Assembly (NCBI GenBank): GCA_040388605.1
Contig: JAZKBN010000091.1
Location: 1-20,672, forward strand
From: JAZKBN01 sp040388605
GTDB lineage: Bacteria; Bacteroidota; Bacteroidia; Cytophagales; Flexibacteraceae
Length of the DNA stretch: 20,672 nt
Direction of reading: 5' to 3'
Shown: one piece after another, positions 14,281 to 20,672 of the stretch
How positions within the stretch are numbered: the stretch's first letter is position 1
Layout: each line of letters begins with the position of its first letter
The notes under the pieces: model-generated
Told to the model about the DNA's origin: nothing
Seen by the model: only the letters and a program-made list of their open reading frames with translations
Database searches by the model: none
Program-made: the position numbers and the translations under genes

Positions 14281-17200
14281 ATGTTTTCAGCATCAAGCTT
14301 ACGTTTAGCCTACTCAAAGCCGGCAAACTATATAGCGGCCAAAGAGCCAGGCTATAGAAACCTCCTGCTTTTTGTGCTTGCTGTAAGCATGCTGCCGATT
14401 TTACTAAACTTTTTGGGCATAAGTTTCAGCGTTTTAAATGAAACTGTTCTGCACAAAAGCCCCAATATATCAGCTACCGAAAAGCTCAGGGGTAGTTACC
14501 TGGCTACTTTTTTTGAATGCTGCTCTTTTTGCATTGCAGCGGCAACAATTTACATGTCTTACCTGCACTTCAGCATCAGAAAAGACCATGTAACGCCCGT
14601 TATTGCCACTGCCCTGCTCTGTTCAGCTATGTTAGATGGTGTTCATGTTCTGGTAACCGATAGGTTTATTGGCCTTGAATCTGATTCAACAAAATTCAGC
14701 ACGCTTACATGGCTTATCAGCAGAACCTATAATGCGGCTGTAATTTTTTTAATCCCCCTCATTATTCTCAATCGTAACGACTCAGAACCCAAAGGAAGAT
14801 TTTCGGGCAGATTTATAAGCCCGGTTGCATTTGCATTTGCTGCAGTAACGTTCCTGCTGATAGTTACCCTGCTGAACCTGAAGGCGCTGCCCCAAATTAA
14901 TTTTACCTGCCCCATTACCAACCGCCCCTGCGATGGCCTTCCTTTATTGCTTTTTGCCATAAACCTGTTTGTAGTTCTGCCTTTTTTCTTCGGGCGATTC
15001 AGCAATATTTTTTCATTCGCGCTGCTTTTAAGCATGATACCTGCAATAGTTTGCCAGGCTTATGCCATGTCCTCCCATGAGTTTTATGATAACGGATACA
15101 TAGTTTCAAAGGGCCTCAAGGCATTTTCTTATTTGGTTCCTTTCCTCGGGCTTTCGCTGAACTATATGCAGAACCAGAAAAGTGAAGAAAGCCTCCTGAA
15201 AAAACTCACCGAACGGGAATACTTTATAACCCGATTAACGGGTTCGGCACCCAATGCCATATACCTGTTCAGCATGCCGCATGGTGACCTTATGTATTCT
15301 AACCGAAACATTCTTTCAATTCTGGGTTATGATGAAAGCGTATCTGACAGCCTGGGTCAAAGGCCATTCAGTAAAATTGTTGCCCCGGAAGACAAGCAGG
15401 TTATAGAAGCTCACATGGCCGATGTGCTCAAACTGAAAGACGAGCAGGTTTATGAATTTGAATTCAGGGTTTTAGATGCGTCGGGCGAACTCAGGTGGCT
15501 CAGCTGCCGGGAAGTTGTTTTTGCACGTGATGAACAGGGCCTGCCGAGTCAAATACTTGGCGGTGCATTCGATATTACTGCACTGAAGCAAACACAGGAG
15601 CAGCTTGATGCAAGCAAGAAGCAATTTGAAGCCATTTTCAACCAAACTTTCCAGTTTATTGGCCTTTTTGATACCGAAGGCAGAATTTTGAAAATCAACC
15701 AAAGCGGCCTAAACCTGCTCCAAATAGAAATGGAAGCAGTAAGAGGGTTGTATGCCTGGGACCTGGCCTGCTTTGATGTTTTCCCGGCATCAAGGGAAAA
15801 GCTAAAAAACGCGGTACACAAAGCAGCAGCAGGCTTCACCGACCATACCAGGCTGGAAATTACAAAGCCAAACGGCAGCATTGCCATTACCGATTTTTCA
15901 ATTAAACCCATCAGGGATATAAATGGTAAGGTGGTTCAGCTTCTGCCGGAAGCACATGATATAACCGAAAATGCTCGTTCAGCAGAAAAAGTCGAACGCA
16001 GCGAAAGATTCCTTGCCCAGGCTCAAAAGCTGGCTAAGTTAGGTAGCTGGGAATGGAATGTAAAAACCAACAGCCTGTATTGGTCAGAAGAAGTATATCA
16101 GATTCACGGCTTTGATTCTGAAAAAGACAAACCTGATTTTGATAGCTGGATGCATACAATTGTGCCTGAAAACCGGGATTATGTGCTTTCCGCAATAAAT
16201 ACGGCGCTTGAAAACGGGGAAAACTATGAAGTGGAATTTCGATGCCAAGGCAAGCGGGACGGCAGGTACAGGACAATTTTTACAAGGGGCTTGGTTGTAA
16301 GAGATGATAATGGTGCCCCTCTTTCCATGATGGGAACAACCCATGATGTATCTGAACAACGCGAATTTACTGACAGGCTCCTGAAAAGCAGCTCGCTTTA
16401 CAGGAGCCTTGCACAAAACATTCCCAAAACTTGGGTACTGCTTTTTGACACCAATCTGACCTGTACCCTTTCAGAAGGCGTTCTGCCTCAATTGCCCGGC
16501 TTTAACCCCGGTGAAACCGAGGGCACCGATATAAGGCCCATTACTGAATTATTACTTTCAGGCGAACTACCTGCAGGCAATCAAACAGAAGACCTTCTGA
16601 AAAGCGTTTTAAACGGCTCAGAGCATAGTTTCGAACGCAGCAGTTCAGGCCTGTATTATTGTATTAACTTTTTACCCGTTCGCGATGAAAACGGTGTGGT
16701 AATTTACGGTATGCTAAAAGTAAGCAACGATACCGAAAATGTAAATCGCCGAAAAGAGCTTGAAAGCATGGTTGCCGAGCTGAACCGGAGCAATACTGAA
16801 CTTGAACAGTTTGCCTACATTGCCAGCCATGATTTACAGGAGCCCCTGCGTAAAATTAATACACTCGGCGGAAGGCTTGCAGATAAGGCCGGTGAAACCC
16901 TAAGCCCGGAAGGACTTGATTATTTACGTCGCATGCAAAATGCCGCCATGCGCATGAACGTACTCATAAGCGATTTACTCCAGTACAGCCGGGTTGGCCG
17001 CCGGAATATGCACGAATTTACCGAAGTTAAGCTTGACAATGTACTTGAAAACGCATTGAGCGATCTTGAATCGGTAATTAATAAAGCAAATGCCCAAATT
17101 GAGTTTACAAATTTACCGGTAGTTTCCGGCGATGAAACAAGGCTTGAGCAGTTATTCAGGAACCTTATAAGCAATGCCGTTAAGTTCACCAAAACCGGCG

Positions 17201-17571
17201 AATCGCCAAGGTTGAGCATATCGGCAAGGCCGGCTTCAGAAGAAGAAATGGTATTTATGGACCTTAAATCAGACTTCGGTTACTGTACTGTACAATTCCG
17301 TGATTACGGTATTGGCTTCGATAATAAGTATGCTGACAGAATTTTCACTATTTTTCAGCGCCTGCACAACAGGAGCGACTATGAAGGTACCGGCATAGGG
17401 CTGGCCATTTGTAGGAAAGTAGCTGAAAATCACGGCGGTATATTAATTGCCGAAGGTAAGCCCGGTGAAGGCGCCGTATTTACTCTATACATACCCGGTA
17501 CTATGAATAACATAATTCCAACCAAAGAACTAATTGATGAAAAAGCAATTGCCGACAGTTTTGGTAGCTGA
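14281..17571 (+). CDS. membrane multi-PAS sensor histidine kinase
   Basis: This 1096-residue kinase begins with about eight transmembrane helices (residues 25-300), resembling MASE3-type membrane sensors (LDGVHVL, TWLISRTYNAAVIFL). Four PAS-like domains follow at roughly 311-440, 449-565, 574-695 and 705-815, the first three ending in D(I/V)(T/S)-type motifs. The HisKA domain has phospho-acceptor His850 (FAYIASHDLQEPLRKI). The HATPase_c domain is complete: N-box Asn965 (NLISNAVKF), G1 from Asp1008 (DYGIGFD), F-box (FQRLH) and G2 near Gly1036 (GTGIGLAI). The input is unknown; PAS domains could bind small ligands or haem/flavin. The 3' end overlaps the next receiver gene by 35 bases, so the last ~12 codons serve both. 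The H-box class is that of phytochrome-like kinases, which often pair with Rcp1-type receivers such as the one that follows. Confidence 0.92.
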   Translation: MFSASSLRLAYSKPANYIAAKEPGYRNLLLFVLAVSMLPILLNFLGISFSVLNETVLHKSPNISATEKLRGSYLATFFECCSFCIAAATIYMSYLHFSIRKDHVTPVIATALLCSAMLDGVHVLVTDRFIGLESDSTKFSTLTWLISRTYNAAVIFLIPLIILNRNDSEPKGRFSGRFISPVAFAFAAVTFLLIVTLLNLKALPQINFTCPITNRPCDGLPLLLFAINLFVVLPFFFGRFSNIFSFALLLSMIPAIVCQAYAMSSHEFYDNGYIVSKGLKAFSYLVPFLGLSLNYMQNQKSEESLLKKLTEREYFITRLTGSAPNAIYLFSMPHGDLMYSNRNILSILGYDESVSDSLGQRPFSKIVAPEDKQVIEAHMADVLKLKDEQVYEFEFRVLDASGELRWLSCREVVFARDEQGLPSQILGGAFDITALKQTQEQLDASKKQFEAIFNQTFQFIGLFDTEGRILKINQSGLNLLQIEMEAVRGLYAWDLACFDVFPASREKLKNAVHKAAAGFTDHTRLEITKPNGSIAITDFSIKPIRDINGKVVQLLPEAHDITENARSAEKVERSERFLAQAQKLAKLGSWEWNVKTNSLYWSEEVYQIHGFDSEKDKPDFDSWMHTIVPENRDYVLSAINTALENGENYEVEFRCQGKRDGRYRTIFTRGLVVRDDNGAPLSMMGTTHDVSEQREFTDRLLKSSSLYRSLAQNIPKTWVLLFDTNLTCTLSEGVLPQLPGFNPGETEGTDIRPITELLLSGELPAGNQTEDLLKSVLNGSEHSFERSSSGLYYCINFLPVRDENGVVIYGMLKVSNDTENVNRRKELESMVAELNRSNTELEQFAYIASHDLQEPLRKINTLGGRLADKAGETLSPEGLDYLRRMQNAAMRMNVLISDLLQYSRVGRRNMHEFTEVKLDNVLENALSDLESVINKANAQIEFTNLPVVSGDETRLEQLFRNLISNAVKFTKTGESPRLSISARPASEEEMVFMDLKSDFGYCTVQFRDYGIGFDNKYADRIFTIFQRLHNRSDYEGTGIGLAICRKVAENHGGILIAEGKPGEGAVFTLYIPGTMNNIIPTKELIDEKAIADSFGS

Positions 17572-17986
17572 AGACGATGCAGATGACAGGCTGCTTATCA
17601 GGAACGCCTTTGAAGAAAATGCCAGGCCTTTGAACCTGCGTTTTGTTAACGACGGAAATGCATTGTTAGCTTATCTGAGGAACAAGAACAGGATATTCAG
17701 GGACGAAAACCCCAGACCTTCAATTTTGCTCCTCGATTTGAATATGCCAGATCCTGATGGCAGGTTGATTCTCAGGGAGCTTAAATCAGACCCGGAGCTG
17801 AAGAACATTCCGACGCTGGTTTTTACCGGGGCTACCACACCCGATGAGGTTTTGCGCGCCTACCAAAGCGGTGTTAATTCATTTATTGCCAAACCAAACT
17901 CGTTCGCTGAACTTGTTACCATTGTGAAAGGCATTGAACATTATTGGTTCGACCTTTCTGAAATACCGGGAAAACCCACCCTATAG
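17537..17986 (+). CDS. Rcp1-like single-domain response regulator
   Basis: This 149-residue lone receiver has acidic residues in VLVAEDDADDR, phospho-acceptor Asp67 (LLLDLNMPDPDG), Thr97 (LVFTGAT) and Lys119 (IAKPNSF). The C-terminal extension GIEHYWFDLSEIP is typical of the Rcp1 group, which partners phytochrome-type and other multi-PAS kinases. It starts at ATG 17537, inside the kinase gene (35-base overlap); a TTG at 17534 is in frame just before. Overlap implies translational coupling with the kinase, its probable phosphodonor. The hybrid kinase starts 7 bases after its stop. Confidence 0.92.
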   Translation: MKKQLPTVLVAEDDADDRLLIRNAFEENARPLNLRFVNDGNALLAYLRNKNRIFRDENPRPSILLLDLNMPDPDGRLILRELKSDPELKNIPTLVFTGATTPDEVLRAYQSGVNSFIAKPNSFAELVTIVKGIEHYWFDLSEIPGKPTL

Positions 17987-17993
17987 AAACAAA

Positions 17994-19496
17994 ATGACAA
18001 CTCGAATAAATCCTAATGTACAGTCTATACGCGTTCTGCTGGTAGATGATGACGAAGATGATTATTTTATAACCAATGATCTTGTTCGCGATATTCGCCG
18101 GGTAAATATTACGCTCGATTGGGAACCTGATTACGGGCAGGCCCTTACGCGTATTATGACCGGCAATTACGACTTGTTCCTGATTGATTACAGGCTTGGT
18201 GAACACAGCGGAATAGAGCTGGTGAATCGTGCCATTCAAATGGGCAACGTAATGCCCTATATAGTACTTACAGGCCAGGAAGATGCGGGCGGCATTGACC
18301 TTGATGCCTTAAAAGCCGGCGCCACAGACTACCTAATAAAAGGAAGGCTTGACACCTATAACCTTGAAAGAGCCATTGTTTACGCACTCGAAAGAACACG
18401 GGTGCTTGAAGAGCTTTTCGAGAAAGATCAGCGGGCGCGTACCCTTTTTCGTAAAAGCAGCGATGCCATTTTCGCAGCAGACGTAAATGATTACTTTATT
18501 GAAGTTAACGAAGCCGCCTGCCGTCTTTTCAGAACCGAACAGGATGAATTCGTAGGCATGAAAATGGCCGACCTTTTTGCCGACCCTACAGACTACCGCG
18601 AATTCCGTGAGCATATTACTGACCCTGCAACGGCCGGCAGCCCCATGGAGGTAATATTAAAATCAAAAACCGGCCATAAGATAAACTGCCTGCTTACCAC
18701 CGATATGCTTACCGACAGTAACGGAAAGCTTAAAGGTTTCCAGGGAATTGTGCATGATATTACCCAACGCAAAAAAGCAGAGCGCGAGCTTATGTTTGCT
18801 GAAAAACTGGGTATGACAGGCCGCATTGCCCGCAGTATTGCACACGAAGTGCGGAATCCGCTCACCAATGTGATTTTATCTGTAGAGCAGTTAAAATATG
18901 AATTACCGCCGGATAATGACAGTTATACTTTTTATATCGATATTATTTCGAATAACTGTAAACGCATAAACCAGCTCATAACAGAGCTCCTCGACAGCGC
19001 CAAGCCGGCTGAACTGCTGCTCAAGCAAAACAATATAAATGACGCTATAGAGGAAGCAACAGCACTTGCAGGAGACCGCATGAAGTTACTGAACATCAGG
19101 CTCATAAAAGATTTTGACAACAACGTTCCTAATTTCAGCTTCGATAAAGACAAGATGAAACTGGCTCTTCTGAACATTATTATTAATGCGCTTGAGGCAA
19201 TGCCGGGAGATGAAGGAGTGCTTAACGTGAGCTCCAGGCTTCATGATAATATTGTAACCATTACCATTGAAGACAATGGCTTAGGTATTCCTAAAGAAAA
19301 CCTGGGCAAATTATTCGACGCTTTCTTTACCGGGAAGAAAAACGGCATGGGTCTTGGATTAACAACAACACAAAACATTGTAAGTACCCATAAAGGCACA
19401 ATCGATATTGAAAGTGAAATAGGAAAGGGTACAAAATTCCACATCAACTTTAATTTGAGCACCCAGGAGGTAGCCGAAAAAGCAGCAGCGCTATGA
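17994..19496 (+). CDS. hybrid histidine kinase with N-terminal receiver (REC-PAS-HisKA-HATPase)
   Basis: This soluble 500-residue kinase has no membrane segment. Its receiver domain comes first (residues 12-135; acidic patch VDDDEDD, phospho-acceptor Asp65 in LFLIDYRLGEHSG, Thr93 and Lys116 in DYLIKGRL). A PAS domain follows (about 145-260; ends GIVHDITQRK). HisKA carries His284 (SIAHEVRNPL). HATPase_c has Asn398 (LLNIIINAL), G1 Asp427 (EDNGLGIP), the F-box FDAFFTGK and G2 GMGLGL. The N-terminal receiver suggests that it is controlled by phosphorylation from another kinase, possibly the upstream one, and then phosphorylates the receiver encoded next, with which it overlaps by 4 bases. The ATG at 17994 is chosen because the upstream extension (from 17934) lies inside the preceding gene and has no domain. 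Confidence 0.92.
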   Translation: MTTRINPNVQSIRVLLVDDDEDDYFITNDLVRDIRRVNITLDWEPDYGQALTRIMTGNYDLFLIDYRLGEHSGIELVNRAIQMGNVMPYIVLTGQEDAGGIDLDALKAGATDYLIKGRLDTYNLERAIVYALERTRVLEELFEKDQRARTLFRKSSDAIFAADVNDYFIEVNEAACRLFRTEQDEFVGMKMADLFADPTDYREFREHITDPATAGSPMEVILKSKTGHKINCLLTTDMLTDSNGKLKGFQGIVHDITQRKKAERELMFAEKLGMTGRIARSIAHEVRNPLTNVILSVEQLKYELPPDNDSYTFYIDIISNNCKRINQLITELLDSAKPAELLLKQNNINDAIEEATALAGDRMKLLNIRLIKDFDNNVPNFSFDKDKMKLALLNIIINALEAMPGDEGVLNVSSRLHDNIVTITIEDNGLGIPKENLGKLFDAFFTGKKNGMGLGLTTTQNIVSTHKGTIDIESEIGKGTKFHINFNLSTQEVAEKAAAL

Positions 19497-19879
19497 CAAA
19501 CCAACCGACTACTGAATCTAAGAACAAAACAATATTGGTAATTGAGGACGAAAAATTTGCCCTTGATTCTATAGAGCGCCTCTTGGTGCGCGAAGGTTAC
19601 ACAGTGCGTAAAGCCATGAGCCGCGCAGAAGCCAAGGAAGAAATTGACAAAGGAGGTTGCGACCTTGTTATTACCGATATTATGCTGCCCCACTTAGGCG
19701 GCTTCGAGGTAATTGACCATGTTCGTGATGTATCTCCTATGAAGGAAGTTCCTATCCTGATCAGCACGGGTATGGATAAGGACATTTTTGACAATACCAC
19801 TTCAAGGGCTAATGATTATATATGTAAGCCGTATGAGCTTAAAGAGCTTCTTGTTAAGGTAAAAAGCCTGTTAAATTAA
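19493..19879 (+). CDS. single-domain response regulator closing the operon
   Basis: The 128-residue lone receiver has VIEDEKFA (acidic pair Glu18/Asp19), phospho-acceptor Asp62 (VITDIMLPHLGG), Thr92 (LISTGM) and Lys112 (ICKPYE). There is no output domain. Its ATG overlaps the stop of the hybrid kinase (ATGA), so the two are translationally coupled and the kinase is the likely phosphodonor. A strong terminator follows 35 bases later, marking the end of the transcription unit. Confidence 0.92.
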   Translation: MTNQPTTESKNKTILVIEDEKFALDSIERLLVREGYTVRKAMSRAEAKEEIDKGGCDLVITDIMLPHLGGFEVIDHVRDVSPMKEVPILISTGMDKDIFDNTTSRANDYICKPYELKELLVKVKSLLN

Positions 19880-19913
19880 ATTTCCATGCGGCCGGAGGGC
19901 TGCACCGGAATTT

Positions 19914-19958
19914 AAACCGCTTTGGTAAACCATACCTGGTTATCCGAAGCGGTTTTTT
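19914..19958 (+). terminator. intrinsic terminator of the signalling operon
   Basis: AAACCGCTT (19914-19922) pairs with AAGCGGTTT (19947-19955) and runs into a six-T tract (19953-19958), a classic intrinsic terminator on the plus strand. Confidence 0.8.
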
Positions 19959-20067
19959 GTGCTTATACACGAGCTAAAACCTGGTTACTTATAGCGTTTG
20001 CCAAAACGCAGAAAAGAACAAACCGGCATACTGAATCAGCCTTTTTTAAGTAAATAACCAGGCGCTG

Positions 20068-20672
20068 CTATTTGTCAGATGGCTGCACTTTTCCCTTGGT
20101 ATCAGGCGGTGGTAAAACATGTTTGCCTTTAAGGAGGGTTACCAAAGTATCTAATTCATCAGAATAGTGTGCAACCATATCTGCGGCTTTGCTTTGCAGC
20201 ATGTTTACATGCTCAGGCTTTGCATTGTCCCAATCGTCGCGCACACGTCCCATTTCAGCCTGGAACCGGAAATAGTTTTCATTAAGATTCATCATTTGCT
20301 GCATCTGGTAGTCCACTATATCGTTCATACCGTTCATCATGATATCAGTAATACGATAAGGCCACATAAACAACCGCAAATCCTTAATTTCCTCATACCT
20401 GTAAGGCACTTTAATACGACCGGTACCCAATGATACCACCAGGAACTCATTATCGGCATAACGCCTTCGTGCTTCGCTATAGGCACACATGGCGGGGTTA
20501 TTGGCAAACACTCCACCGTCAATAAGAACGCGGTAGCCAATTTCATCGTTTACCTTTACTTTATACGGCTCAAAAAAAGTAGGACCTGCGGTTGAGCTGC
20601 GGGCGGCTTCCCACATGAGCACATCCTGCAAATCTTTATGGCTGTACTCATGGAAAAATTTAAAAAAGAAAG
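20068..20672 (-). CDS. patatin-like phospholipase, C-terminal part (runs off the window)
   Basis: The reading frame is open to the window edge (FFFKFFHEYSHKDLQDVLMW...), so the N-terminal half is missing and the true start is outside. The visible ~200 residues contain ARSSTAGPTFFEP and LIDGGVFANNPAMCAYSEARRR, the second half of a patatin domain; the Asp of DGG is one member of the Ser-Asp catalytic dyad. The Gly-x-Ser-x-Gly nucleophile elbow must lie in the missing part. FLVVSLGTG and a helical, polar C-terminus follow. Patatins hydrolyse acyl esters of membrane lipids; some are housekeeping lipases and others are effectors of defence systems such as CBASS (CapV). The visible part does not decide between these. 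The gene is convergent with the signalling operon. Confidence 0.85.
   Translation of the reverse strand, partial: FFFKFFHEYSHKDLQDVLMWEAARSSTAGPTFFEPYKVKVNDEIGYRVLIDGGVFANNPAMCAYSEARRRYADNEFLVVSLGTGRIKVPYRYEEIKDLRLFMWPYRITDIMMNGMNDIVDYQMQQMMNLNENYFRFQAEMGRVRDDWDNAKPEHVNMLQSKAADMVAHYSDELDTLVTLLKGKHVLPPPDTKGKVQPSDK

Noticed and set aside
17934..17993. 20-residue upstream extension of the hybrid kinase
   Set aside because: It lies inside the preceding receiver gene, begins with a non-ATG codon and carries no domain; ATG 17994 directly precedes the receiver fold.
19649..19657. Perfect AAAGGAGGT Shine-Dalgarno-like sequence inside the last receiver gene
   Set aside because: It codes for ordinary residues (Lys-Gly-Gly), no start codon with a plausible gene follows, and such sites play little role in Bacteroidota initiation.

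Overview
The window looks like a metagenome-assembled or draft scaffold from a member of the Bacteroidota (it contains two 10-N gaps). The evidence is a PorV/PorQ-type outer-membrane barrel, a BatE-like TPR/SH3 protein, paired DUF4142 lipoproteins, a split transketolase, several upstream TAnnTTTG motifs (the Bacteroidota -7 element), and a general lack of Shine-Dalgarno sequences. I see no phage, insertion sequence, CRISPR array or other mobile element.

Layout. (1) 186-4466, plus strand: two large multi-pass GT-C membrane glycosyltransferases. The first resembles the arabinofuranosyltransferase AftA/Emb group at motif level. The second is an ArnT/PMT-type enzyme whose reading frame is broken by two compensating single-base indels. 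A perfect bidirectional hairpin separates them from (2) 4519-8166, minus strand: split transketolase (C-terminal then N-terminal half in coordinate order), RadC, and an orphan BatE-like protein. (3) 8231-10067, plus strand: a housekeeping block of tRNA-Lys(TTT), rpsU, a XerC/D recombinase and a short hibernation-promoting factor. The recombinase is split only by a spurious assembly gap; the 9 bp on each side are identical and joining them restores one 292-residue protein. (4) 10139-10200: a 29-bp stem hairpin between convergent genes. (5) 10250-12828, minus strand: PorV/PorQ family protein and two DUF4142 lipoproteins. (6) 12829-13394: AT-rich DNA without a recognisable gene, then a fragment of a HisKA_3-type histidine kinase ending at a second N-gap. 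(7) 13731-19879, plus strand: a signalling cluster of four receiver domains and two kinases, namely a lone receiver, a 1096-residue membrane kinase with four PAS-like domains, a second lone receiver (Rcp1-like), a REC-PAS-kinase hybrid and a third lone receiver. The last four are tightly packed or overlapping and end at a good terminator. (8) 20068-20672, minus strand: the C-terminal part of a patatin-like lipase running off the window.

The most unusual content is the signalling cluster. None of its receivers has a DNA-binding or enzymatic output domain, and one kinase carries its receiver at the N-terminus. This suggests a branched phosphorelay that acts by protein-protein contact or through an output protein encoded elsewhere. 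The divergent broken kinase next to it may be a lost member of the same locus. I did not find a clear new defence or mobile system.
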